Of a stretch of DNA of 64,000 nucleotides, positions 23,702 to 33,838 are shown one piece after another. The notes beneath the pieces were generated by a model, which was not told the DNA's origin, made no database searches, and worked only from the letters and a program-made list of their open reading frames with translations. Made by a program: the position numbers and the translations under genes. The stretch lies in NCBI GenBank assembly GCA_007026445.1, contig VDMD01000054.1:62001-126000 (forward strand). Direction: 5' to 3'. This stretch comes from Schizophyllum amplum. Its lineage: Eukaryota; Basidiomycota; Agaricomycetes; Agaricales; Schizophyllaceae. Numbering within the stretch: the first letter of the stretch is position 1; every line of letters begins with the position of its first letter.

Positions 23702-23953
23702 GTGAGGGACCAAGGTGCTATGCCTTTGTACGTAAATTATTTTCGACGCGTCCTTCCCGCAGCCTTTGGGTACGTATACTCTTGGTCTTGTCTAATGTGA
23801 TATACCTTGGCTACGAGTCCTCACACATCGTGCTACAGTCGTCGCTGCAGCTGCCTTGCTTTCTACTCGAACTTTTTTTCTTGCAAGTCGGGCGTACTGG
23901 AAACCATGCGAGGTTGAGTCCCTCACCACATCCCATGACGCTGCCCTTCACTT
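23702..23953. other. Convergent 3' flanks
   Basis: Short region between the Rap1-Myb gene and the GFA-domain gene, which end toward each other. It is pyrimidine-rich near 23850-23890. No gene was seen. Confidence 0.4.
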
Positions 23954-24419
23954 TCACATCCCCTCCTTCTGTACAGCGCCCTGGACCTCCGGCACCCACA
24001 CCGCCCTTCGCGGCACGAAAAGCTCCACATCCGGCATCATCGCATCGATGGCGTGTATATCATCCAGCGTCCCGGCCTTTATCGCCCTCACCCCGTCGAC
24101 CTCGCGCCATATCGTCGAGCCGCAGTCTCCGCAAAACGTGTTGTCGATAGGTTTCCCGGAGCCAGTCAAGCAGGAATACGTCTTGGGAGTGCCAGTGGTG
24201 AGGGTGAGAGTGGCATCAGCGGGGAGGATGATGTTGGTGCTGTATGTCGTGCCACTGATTTTGCGGCAGTCCGTGCAGTGGCAGATGGCCTGATGGAGAG
24301 GATGGAAAGAAGTGAGTGGGTTCTCTCCATGCATTCGTGCACGACGAGCTCACCTTCACGGCGGCATCGCCGGTGTAGGCATAGCGCAGCGCGCCACAAA
24401 AGCAACCTCCGGTGGGCAT
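23954..24419 (-). CDS. GFA/CENP-V domain zinc protein
   Basis: Protein of the glutathione-dependent formaldehyde-activating (GFA, CENP-V/Mss4-like) fold, about 134 residues. The start is the ATG at 24419. Exon 1 (24354-24419) encodes MPTGGCFCGALRYAYTGDAA. A 63-nt intron (24291-24353) follows, then exon 2 with AICHCTDCRKISGTTYS, KTYSCLTGSGKPIDNTFC and GDCGSTIWREVDG, ending VQGAVQKEGM. The zinc ligands of the family are visible as CFCGALR, CHCTDCRK and CGDCGS. Length and motif order are normal. GFA-like proteins are often annotated as binding glutathione adducts, but most have no proven activity, so I claim only the fold. The gene looks intact. Confidence 0.9.
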
Positions 24420-25069
24420 CCTTTCTCTTTTGGCTATACGCAGGCGGCGCGGCGAGTCAGGTTATGGAAATGGGTGTCGACAACACTTCAGTATTTAACT
24501 AAGCGCTGCCGCAGCCCGCTGACTCAATTGCAGAACAAACATAGCGCTCGAACGTATTGCGAAGCTGCCGCTGCCAGTCCCTCCCCCGAGTAACGATTTA
24601 TCATGCACACCGAAGCGCTACAGACGGCAATAAGTAGCGCAAGATCCCGTAGCGCTGGCGGTCTTATCGATTGCTCAGTGCGTCACTTGTTGTCGAAAAT
24701 GACGGCCCCGGGCCGCGAGTCGCTTCGTTTTGTTTTTGTTAGTCGCGATGACTCATAGCGAGGGCCGTGTTCATCACAATCATCTCCCATGCTCTTTGTG
24801 TATCACTGATGTTGCAAAGGTCTTCAGTCTCATTGTCTGACGCGCGCACCCTGCTTTCAAATTTGGCCCTTACCAGTGACGACGGCTATTATCCGCAATG
24901 CCTGTCCAGTCAGATGCAGGGTCTTATTCAGCCTAGCAAAAGGTCTCCTTGGCGAGCAGACCAGTATAGATACTTTGCTCGAGAGACCTACTTTCCTCAG
25001 TCCTCATAGCGTCGTCTCTGAATCTTCTGCTCTTCACTTTCATTACCTCTGGTCTTTAGCCTCCCAGCG
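24420..25069. other. Divergent intergenic stretch
   Basis: Upstream region shared by the GFA-like gene (minus) and the decayed glutathione transferase copy (plus). No named promoter element was found. Confidence 0.4.
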
Positions 25070-26267
25070 ATGTCCATCATCCTATACCGGTACGTTGTTA
25101 CTCGTTGTTGGCCTTGACTCGCATGCACTGATTCCCTGTGCTCAGCTACGACCGCTCTCCGTTCAGCGTAAAGGTAGAAAGTATCCTGACGCTCAAGGTT
25201 CTGCGATGCGGTCGTCGTGCATCGCAATTGCAGCTGTCTGCGATGACAATATTAATCCCTTTTCGCCAAGCACACAGGTCTCATCAAGGCCTTCTCCAAA
25301 TTCTACGCGGACAACACGCTCCCGGCTATGCATACTGCCTCTAGTCCATGGGACAGAGCTGCCCCCAGTTTCTCGCCGATAGAAGTAAGGTATGTGGAAG
25401 CATGCACCTTCTTCTGCCACCTGTACACAATCGCCTACCAATGACACGTCTCTGTCAGATGATCAGCGGACCTCTCGACCCCTCCATATTCAAGGCCATT
25501 CGAGGTCCCAGCTTGAGTGCAATGTCTTCGCACTTGTGCGTAAAACTGCTTTGCTTGTATGTTTCGCTACTGAATTGGTGGGTTTATGTATTACTTAGGC
25601 TCTCGTCGAAAGACAGCTCTCCGACGGCCGTCAATGTATATCGACACGGAAACTCCAGGTTTCGGTTATGTGGCTGTATACTTTGCTCTCAAGTGGGCGC
25701 AGCAATACTACGACGCCATGGACGAGCTATCCAGAGGGGGAAATTCGCGACGACGATAAAGGTGAGTTTTGTCGTCTTTGTACGTCTGCGATGGTCCATC
25801 GTGTCCCTCAGCGTACGAACTGTGTTAACGCGCGCTTACCTCCCCTCATAGTGGCTCAACGCCTGAACGCTCATCTCGAGTCTTTGAAAGCCGATGGCCC
25901 AAGACGGCAGTAATTACTGGGGAGGAGGCGGCTGCCCAGATTTCGGCTGCTTCTGTCGAGGAACAGGCCCCGCCTTCGATGCATGGACGACAGGGCTGCT
26001 CGGCGTAAAACGTAACGACGTGGTGACTATCAAGCTAGAGGATAATGGTGCGTCTCGTAGGCTTCAAACGCGTTCACTGCCCTTGCGGCTACCCGCTTCT
26101 CTTTATTTGAGCTCATGCGCTCCTCAACGCGTGACTATCCGACGAAAGGACCACTCGTCGGCCTCAGCGATGAAGAGTTCGTCTTAGAAGTGAAGGGACA
26201 AAGCGGGACCTTTCTGTGCCATTTCCCTCGTATGAAATAGTATACGATGGAGGCATACAATGGCTCG
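25070..26267 (+). pseudogene. Glutathione transferase-like pseudogene (GST copy 1)
   Basis: Decayed relative of the copy at 30.3-31.9 kb. It begins MSIILYR, intron, then YDRSPFSVKVESILTLK. The sequence then jumps into what is the middle of an intron in the other copy, so about three exons' worth of code (the region with LLGIGYRRIPILAIGRD and the helix with LERRFPA) is deleted. It resumes with GLIKAFSKFYADNTLPAMHT, then MISGPLDPSIFKAIRGPSLS and FGYVAVYFALKWAQQYYDAM. Further damage: a one-base loss near 25635 (GTCAATGTATATC), a one-base loss near 25900 (GATGGCCCAAGACG), another near 25975, and a stop in the terminal block after FLCHFPRMK. The N-terminal thioredoxin-like half of the enzyme is lost, so it cannot make a working protein. 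Confidence 0.85.
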
Positions 26268-26425
26268 CTCTAAATCGACCTTCTCCTAGAACGCTGTTGA
26301 CCTTCTGCCATACCCTTTTTGCTAGCCTATCTATTCAAGCCACTTCCCCGCGCATTCAAGTGTTCGCAAGATTGTTTAGAGGTCTTAGGTGGAAAATATA
26401 TACACGTGTCGGGGCAACTCTGAAT

Positions 26426-27727
26426 TTACTCGTCAACGTGCGATTTGAGGACACTCCTTGCAAACTCCTCAATCGTGCCCATTTTCACACCAAGCTTCTC
26501 AAGTCGAGGATCAGGGACGGACATCCCTGCATACCATGGAAACTCGACAAGGCAGTCAAACTGAGGGCACTGTCAGCCGGCGAACACGAGAATTAGTGAA
26601 GAGGGCTTGCCATATCATCAATAGCCGGAATACCAAGTCTTTTCTCGTACTGAATATGGACCGGCCTCCCCAGACCTGCGAATGGAAGCAGGGTCAGTGC
26701 GGTCTGGCTCCCTGCAACACACCACTACGCACCTTTGCTCAGTCGCACTACGAAGTCTTCGAAGGTCGCGCGCGCACTGCCGAGGACGAAGGTCTGACCG
26801 AGAATCTCGGAGGAGCGGGTCACGTATTGTGTGAAGAGGGCTGTGACGGCAGGGCCCATGTCGTGACCGATCCAGGTGTGTACTGCGCTAGAGTGAGGGT
26901 GGGTAGATGTGCGGAATACGTAGCCATCGTCGGTCTTGTCAAAGGAAAACCCAATGATCCTGTATGACGTGTTTAAGCATCGGGACGGGGGCGAGCGGGG
27001 GGCCTAGCGTACTCTTTGTTTAGTAGATTCTCCAAGAAAATACCAGTGCTGATGGAGGCACTGGGGAGACCTGACGCCTCGAGGTACTTCTGGGCCGTGG
27101 CCTTGTCTGTGAATTGTCGTCAGTGAGCGTGAGTCGATGGAAGGAACTCGAAAGCTGACCATCGCCGTGAGCCGCATTGGTGTATTTCCCCTTCGATAGA
27201 TCGCTTATTCCGGGAAGAGTGCTGTACAGCGTTCAACGGCCAGTCAGAGAGCACGCGAAGGAGCATATACCTAAATACCATGAAGCGAACACCAGCTTCC
27301 TTGCTCGCGTCAATAACATTCTTACCCTGGTCGCTCTCGGGAAAGGATGCGATGAACGTCGGAATGGTGACCTTGTTGGCAGCGTATCCTAATTAGCGAC
27401 CTGATTTCGCTCGATGCCAACCTGAAGGATCTTACCAAGAAGACGACCTCGGCGCCCGCTACAGCATTCTTCAGAGCCTCCTTGTCACCAAAGTCGGCAG
27501 CGACAACCTCAGCGCCGAGCTGAGCGAGTGAAAGGGCGGACGTGGAATTGACGTCGCGCGTAACTGCGCGAGGCGTGAAGGTGCCGTCCTTGAGAAGCGC
27601 ATGCACCACGGCAGAGCCTGCATGATATAAGCGACTAAATTCAAGTATAGGAGCGAGGACCCAAAGGCGCTGCGCTATTACCTTGAAGGCCCGTGGCGCC
27701 GAAGACGGTAGCGATGCGGGGCGACAT
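26426..27727 (-). CDS. NmrA-like NAD(P)-binding protein
   Basis: NmrA/HSCARG-like atypical short-chain dehydrogenase, usually an NADP(H) sensor rather than an enzyme. The start is the ATG at 27727 (MSPRIATVFGATGLQG), whose GATGLQG is the GxxGxxG-type dinucleotide loop interrupted by an intron. Exons continue SAVVHALLKDGTFTPRAVTR, LSLAQLGAEVVAADFGDKEA, AGAEVVFLV, YAANKVTIPTFIASFPES with QGKNVIDASKEAGVRFM, YSTLPGISDLSKGKYTNAA, QKYLEASGLPSASISTGIFL with ENLLNK, FDKTDDGYVFRT, GHDMGPAVTALFTQYV and ILGQTFVLGS. The C-terminus is FDCLVEFPWYAGMSVPD and ends VLKSHVDE (stop 26426-26428). One intron near the end appears to use a GC donor. The gene lies between the two inverted glutathione transferase copies. 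Confidence 0.88.
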
Positions 27728-28353
27728 AACGTGGCGCTTGGTGCAGGTCGACTTGTATCCGAGTGTGAGGTGGCAGTTCCCGATAACCGATGTACACACT
27801 TGCGTTCCTTTGAGTACACTTAACACCTCTCTGAGGGACTGCGCAAAAGATAGGGTGACAAAGCTACTTACCTATGGGCTTACTCAGGTGAACTCCATCG
27901 TCACCTCGGATGCTACGATCCAAACAATGCCGGTGGCCTCGAGCCGGAAGTGCGTGAATTGAGCTGACTGCAGGCGGATAAATTGTTGCAGACCGTCAAA
28001 GTTGGCTGAACTTGCAGGCAAACATACGACGGTGGCAGGAGACAAGCGGCGCTTAAAAGTTCGGAGCCGAGCGGTAGTGATGTGCACGTGATTAAGTAGC
28101 GCATGCGCCTACGTCATGTTGAATCCGAACGCCTCCCACTGTCCAGTGCCACTGGCGAGTCCCCGAGTCAGATGCTCACGAATCCAAAAAACAGATGTAA
28201 CATGGCAAGGAGGCAAATATAATAAGCTGTTTAATCTGTCTGCTATCATCATCTAGGAAACTCGCGAGCGTAGTCGAGGAGCTTTGCTGGCAGAAGAAAG
28301 CATCCTTGTTCCTCTTTATTCACCGTGTACATATTCCACAGGGTCTATACCTG
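27728..28353. other. Intergenic stretch upstream of NmrA-like gene
   Basis: 5' flank of the NmrA-like gene and 3' flank of the F-box gene, both on the minus strand. No feature recognised. Confidence 0.4.
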
Positions 28354-29800
28354 TTACTTAAAGGACTTTCCCGCAAATCTGAATGCCGTGTTCGGTCCCG
28401 GACGCAATGCCTGCATGGCCTCCACCCATGACTCGTCGAAATGGTTGTGCACGGACCAGATGGAAAGCCCTTCTAGCTGCTTTCCCGTTCCGTTCACATG
28501 GCTATGCAATCGCGCGCGCAGCATCGCCTCGATGCCTCTTCTTATGCCCGCGCAGTCCTCTTCTTCGACCGCATCAACATGGAGGCGGTGAAGGCAAGGG
28601 AGCAGTGTCTTTGGGCACGCGAGGCTATGATAGAAGACCGGACGCATGATAAGAGATTGTTGAATGTATAGTTCGCCCAGGACGGGTGTGTGCTCGAGCA
28701 CGCGGAGGAGCTCCTCGCAGGTCGTGTCGACGAACGCGCGTATGTCCAGGCGTCGCAGGCGCGTCATGGACGTCGTCCAGAAATCGCGGTCGGTGAGAAT
28801 TCCCGAGGCGAAAGGCTCGGCTGTCTCGTGCACGAGGTAGAGCTCTTCGAGAACGGGGCAGGCGATAGCTCGAAAGAACGGCTCGTCGGTTCCTATCTCA
28901 TCGTGCAGCATGCCGCCGAGCGACTCGACCGTGAGGTGTCGCAGGTTGGGCAGTATAGTGCGCGCCGGAAAGAGAAGTTGCTCTGCAGACCACACCTCCC
29001 ATACACCCATCACCAGCGTGAAGTCGCGGATATTTCGAAGGGGTCCCACGAGGAAGTTGATTGCCGCAGCGGGATCCTCGTAGAAATGGGCATATTCCGC
29101 TAATTTGAGCTCGTCAAGCATGTCCCATTGTATTTGGAATTTGTTCGTGATGTTCACCGGGTCATCGTATGGCGGGATTTCCAGGTAGAGCTGACGGAGG
29201 AGCGGCGTGCCAGCGAAGGACGTAACCACTGGCACCGTTAAGAGAGGTTTCGCAGTGGTTAGCGCTAGGCGTTCCAGTGCCGGGAATGTCCCCGGAGGAA
29301 GGGTGAGTAAACTCGTCACTGTCGTACTATCAGAGTCTAACGAGTCTGGGAGCCCTATTTCCAGCCGATTGAGCTCCAGCCATGCCGGACCACGATATCT
29401 GAAGTGAGACGAGCAGACATACAGCACTCGAAGGCGATCGGCATGAGCTCGAGCCAAACAGGGTGGGATCGGCAGCGCTCGAGCCATTGGTTGCAGAGTT
29501 CAACACACCCTGGATGGGGCGGGTTGGCAGGATGACGGGTGCGGAGCTCGAGGTGGTCCACAGACGAGGCATTGCAAAGGCCAGCTGCCGCCACGATGCG
29601 CAGACGTGAGACAGGAGAAACGGCTTCATGTAGTTGACATGTTCATGCCAGAGGAATATCTCACTAAGGAGTTCCATCGGGATAGGAAGCTGGAGGGATG
29701 AACGAGTGTTCCCGCGGACGGGCCGCTGCGTTTCTTCCCTTTGTTCGACTTTCGCGAGAGGATTGGCATTCGCATCAGCGCGCGGACCTAGAGTTTCCAC
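28354..29800 (-). CDS. F-box/leucine-rich-type protein, frame-broken
   Basis: Basidiomycete-type F-box protein, an SCF ubiquitin ligase substrate adaptor by family. The N-terminal block includes LQLPIPMELLSEIFLWHE and SHVCASWRQLAFAMPRLWT, a clear F-box. The C-terminal part is one 377-codon frame with repeated leucine-rich strands (LPNLRHLTVESLG, LRQLYLEIPPYDD, CLHRLHVDAVEEE, SWVEAMQALRPGPNTAF), ending FAGKSFK at 28354. The two halves are in different frames. Adding one base near 29552 (ACCACCTCGAG) would extend LWTT into LELRTRHPANPPHPG. A second shift is needed near 29400-29430 to reach LRVLYVCSSHFRYRG. It is either a pseudogene or an assembly error. The first exon is not resolved; the frame stays open upstream of 29800. 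Confidence 0.6.
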
Positions 29801-30315
29801 ATTTTCGAGTAGATGCAGGCGTGGCGTATTGAGTGTGCCGACGAATACATTTTCGCCGGGAGGCTACGGGGGGTTGCATCAGTTCAAAGCAGGTTGCAAC
29901 CGAGTGATCGCCAACGCACTATCTGCATTTTCTATGACAATCGCAAGCTCCCAGAACTCGTCAGTGGGGATTAGCGATAGCGCAAAGTATCAGTAGCTTG
30001 ACTTCGCAGACGATGGTGGTCGGTGGAGGGTGGCACTGACAGACCGCTGCACAGGTATTCGCGGGATGGTCCACGGCTGGTCCACGGCAAGCTCCGGCAG
30101 CCCAACTACAGTACATATGTACAAACAAACTGGCATTGACTCTCTCAAGCACTTGGGCTCTTACCAGTGTTAGCTCGACGCGTCAAGGCAAACATATGGT
30201 GGCGTGTCATAATTGCCCCGCCGTGCACGCGGGAGAGTGACTGCATTCGATGCGAATAACACGGGCTGGCAATTGATTGAATTTGGTTGACAGGGTCGAG
30301 GGTCGATATTCAGGG
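29801..30315. other. Intergenic stretch upstream of the F-box gene
   Basis: May contain the unresolved first exon of the F-box gene near 29800-29950, where one frame stays open. Otherwise I see nothing. Confidence 0.35.
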
Positions 30316-31898
30316 CTAGCCATTGTATGCCTCGACCGTATATTTCATCCGAGGGAAGTGGCACAGAAAGCTCCCGCTCTCTCCCTTCACCTCCAGCACG
30401 AACTCCTCATCGCTGAGGCCAACGAGTGATCCTTTCGTCGGGTAGTCACGCGCTGTGAGGCGTGTCAGTTCAGATACAGCGAAGCGGGATTTCGCAAAGA
30501 CAGTGAAGAACGCGTTTTAAGCCTTCGAAACGCACCATTGTCCTCCGGCCTGATAGTCACCACGTCGTTACGTTTCACGCCGAGCAGCCCTGCCGTCCAT
30601 TCATCGAAAGGCGGGGCCTGTTCCTCAACAGAAGCAGCCGCTATCCGGTCAGCCGCTTCTTTCCCATAGATCGTCGCCGTCTTGGGCCCATCGGCCTTCA
30701 AGGACTCCAGGTGAGCGGTCAGATCGTCGAGCCACTGCGGCGGGAGGTCAGCGCGCGTATAAGTACATGTTTTGTACAATCAGGGACATATTGGACCATC
30801 GCAGGGGATACGCAAGGACGACTCAAATGCACCTTCATCGTCTTCGCGAATTTCCCCTCATTGAAAAGCTCGTCGATAGCGTCTGGGTACCGCTGAACCC
30901 ACTTGAGAGCAAAGTATACCGACACATCGCCGAATCCTGGAGTTCCGTGTCGAACATCCATCGACGGCCATCGGAAAGCTGTTCTTCGACAAGAGCCTAA
31001 CAAAGAAGGCGATAAGATCACAAATCCAAAGAAACACGCCGCAGGGAAAGTACGCACCAAGTGCGAAGACAATGCACTCAAGCTGCGACCTCGAATGGCT
31101 TTGAATTTGGAGGGATCTATAGGTCCGCCGAGCATCTGACAGATTGGATGGTGTTGGTGAGGGATTGCTTGCAGACAGGATGAAGAAGGTGCATTCATTT
31201 ACATACCTTGCTTCTATCGGCGATAAATTCGGCGGGAAATTTGTCCCATGGAATAAGAGGTATCACGCATGCCGAGAGCGTACCGTCCGTGTAGAATTTG
31301 GAGAATGCCTTGATGAGACCTGCGGGCACAGCGAAGAAGAATGAATATTATTATCATAAATAGACGCAATTGGGATGCACGACGACCGCTTCATAAGCTG
31401 CCCACGATAAGCTCGCCACTCACCTGTGTCCGCTCGGCCGCCATTCGCCCTCTTGGGGAATATAGTGCCGTACCCAGCAGAGGCCGGAAAACGCCGTTCA
31501 AGGACGGTTGCAATCAGACTGTGGGTAGCGTCGTAAGTGATCGAGCGACGTAGAACTAGTCTACGCGTGTGGTGTTTCGGAGACATCGTCTACCTGGTAT
31601 CGCAGTAAATATCTCTCCCGATCGCCAGGATGGGAATACGGCGGTAGCCGATCCCAAGGAGTTCGGAGATCTCTGGGCGAGGCAGGATGGGGGAGACCTG
31701 GATTGTAGAGATCAGCTCAGTGCGCGTGTAGGGCTTGCGAAGGACGCACATCGACATGGGTCGCAGGCAGGCGCTTGAGCGTCAGGATGGTTTCTACCTT
31801 GAAGCTGTACGGAGAGCCGTTGTAACTGAGCAGTTGTGAGCCATCGCCGTGCAAGGCAATCAACAGATGGCAGCATACCGGTAGAGGATGATGGACAT
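30316..31898 (-). CDS. Glutathione transferase-like protein (GST copy 2)
   Basis: Glutathione S-transferase-like protein of the basidiomycete MSIILYR type. The start is the ATG at 31898. The thioredoxin-like N-terminal half is encoded by MSIILYR, YNGSPYSFKVETILTLKRLP, VSPILPRPEISELLGIGYRR and IPILAIGRDIYCDT. The helical C-terminal half follows with SLIATVLERRFPASAGYG, GLIKAFSKFYTDGTLSACVI, MLGGPIDPSKFKAIRGRSLS and LVEEQLSDGRRWMFDTE. There the frame breaks by one base near 30945 (ACACGGAACTCC; the decayed copy has ACACGGAAACTCC at the same place). It recovers with TPGFGDVSVYFALKWVQRYP, then WLDDLTAHLESLKADGPKT, and the tail FLCHFPRMKYTVEAYNG (stop 30316-30318). Ordinary introns separate the exons. 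Except for that one base the gene is intact, so it may be functional with a sequencing indel. Confidence 0.8.
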
Positions 31899-32511
31899 TG
31901 CTGGGGGTAAAGACGAGAGGCAATGAAAGTTGGGAGCAAAGAGGAGACGATGCGCGCGCTTCATAATGAGTCATTGATACTAACAAGGGCATACGAAGCG
32001 CGCCGCGGGCCCTGGCCCCACGTTGCGCTCGCGAGCAATGGGAGGATTCAGCACGCAATCCATTCTATGACTTCAGAGGTCAGAGAGTTGTCTGTAGATA
32101 AGCTATACGTGCATCCAGTAAAATTCACGTTGCATATCAATATTGAATGCAAGCACTGAGTACGGTGGGAAGGATAGGTTCATTTGATCGCCTTGTTGCC
32201 AAACAAGGCAAGTTCATAGTTCAGGCCTCTTTGACGTCATCGCCCTGATCAGGGACACGGGGAATCGATTTGAAATCGCACGGGCTTTGTTCTGGACTGC
32301 GATGTCGAGCGAAGAGTCGACTTTATCCCGCTCCTTTACTTGATTTCTATCTCTTTTCCTTCTTCACGCCCATCATTCCCTCGGTCTATCTACAAGAACG
32401 TGACCGGCGCCCTACTCCCCCGTGCTCCACCGGGCCGCACACACTCCTCCCCGCGCGCCCTTCCCCAGGCGCCCCACACTACACACCAGCGTCTTTGTCT
32501 CCTACCACGCC
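31899..32511. other. Divergent intergenic stretch
   Basis: 5' flanks of GST copy 2 (minus) and the DUF6593 gene (plus). The stretch 32400-32510 is pyrimidine-rich, like a leader. No TATA box stands out. Confidence 0.4.
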
Positions 32512-33140
32512 ATGGAGCTCTTTCTGCGCGACAACGACCCAGTCCGGACACGGCTCATCACCGCCGACGGCCTTATTCTCTACTCGATCGCAACGCCGCG
32601 GTTGCCGGCGACGCGCGCCCGCACGACGGTCTGCAAGCTCAATGAGAAGCTGCTGGACATGGGGAGCCTTTGACGATTGGCACTATCGACTATTCATGCG
32701 ACGGCGCGGACGAGGTGGACGTCCGCTTCAGCATAGACCACACACCCCCAGACTACAGCGTCGCCGTTCGATCGGCAGACGGAGAGCGGTACGTGGCGGC
32801 GGTAGCAGCAATCGTGCAACAACTGACGCCCCTTCAGATCACAGCCTCCGGAATGGGCTTTCACTGGGCCCGACAACCGTCCGTATAAGTGGCAGATATT
32901 CATGCATCCCTTCGTGCGTCACCCCGCACCGTCTCTGAGGACGCACAGTAACTGAGCTACACACGCAGTTCTTTCTAGATGACAACTCGAAGACGCCCGA
33001 TCGCCCGGTACCGGTCCGCGAAGCTCGGGATCATATCGCGCTCGCGGCGCGCGAGCCTAGAGATCCTCCCCGCTGGCATCAACCTCATCGACCTCATCGT
33101 CGTCAGCTTCGCCGCCTACATGAAGCACTACCAGCAATGA
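32512..33140 (+). CDS. DUF6593 family protein
   Basis: Member of the basidiomycete-expanded DUF6593 family, of unknown function. The start is the ATG at 32512 (MELFLRDNDPVRTRLITADG, a family-typical opening). It continues LYSIATPRLPATRARTTVCK, then LTIGTIDYSCDGADEVDVRF. A 49-nt intron (32789-32837) joins GER to SQPPEWAFTGPDNRPYKWQ. A second intron (32914-32978) joins HPF to MTTRRRPIARYRSAKLG, and the protein ends with the family-typical hydrophobic strand LEILPAGINLIDLIVVSF and MKHYQQ. Between MGSL and TIGTIDY the frame shifts by one base near 32660. Whether that is a real lesion or a sequencing indel is open. All other parts are intact and in family order. Confidence 0.7.
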
Positions 33141-33611
33141 TGTACCCCTAACATCAGAACCGCTTCGCTGCATCTACAACGACACGTCACGACTCTTGAC
33201 GTGCTCCCGAATTCCCTGTACATATTTAACTCACCTGCAGGTGCTACTGTAAGCCTCTCGTTTGCCATCGCGTTGAATCCAACAGATACTAACATTCGTC
33301 ACAGCTTATCGTGGATAATCTATTGCTTTCGTTCGCTGTACACCTATCACCGGCGGCTCGTACGCGCCTAATGCATTGTATTCTAACCCATAGTCCTCCA
33401 CTGCTGCACAATCTTTCACATCCATGATCACACAACTGCACGTCGGCCTGATGAGCTGTAGATGCATTTAAGAAAGCTTGAACGTCCAGCAAGCATCCAT
33501 GAAGATAATCGATGACCGGTCAGCAACCCAGCAACATTGCGTCCGGTGCACCACCGAACAGAAAGCTCCCATAGTTCAAGCTTAGCCTCCTTGAATAAGT
33601 AGTTCCGAGCT
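33141..33611. other. Intergenic stretch
   Basis: 3' flank of the DUF6593 gene. No features until the dispersed repeat beginning near 33612. Confidence 0.4.
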
Positions 33612-33745
33612 CTCAGAGCAAGAAATCTGCCTAGATAGAACACGACGAATAGCACTTACCCTCAAGCTGCGATGGCGACCGGCGAACAATGAACTATGAA
33701 GGTCGAACAAAGAGCGCGTCTGACACGTGATGTTTGGCGGGTCAA
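33612..33745 (-). repeat. Dispersed repeat, left copy flanking shugoshin gene
   Basis: Read on the minus strand this segment matches the plus-strand segment at about 36193-36325. Shared blocks include CGCGCTCTTTG, GGTCGCCA, CGCAG and TTGAGGGTAAGTGCTA versus TTGAAGGTAAGCGCTA. The two copies lie in opposite orientation on either side of the shugoshin gene. Confidence 0.6.
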
Positions 33746-33838
33746 CACGCTTTGATCCAAACTTTGATGGTGACCGGCGACCGCTCATTGCACTTGAACC
33801 GCTTCGGCGACGACGACGACGACGAGCCCCAAACGACA

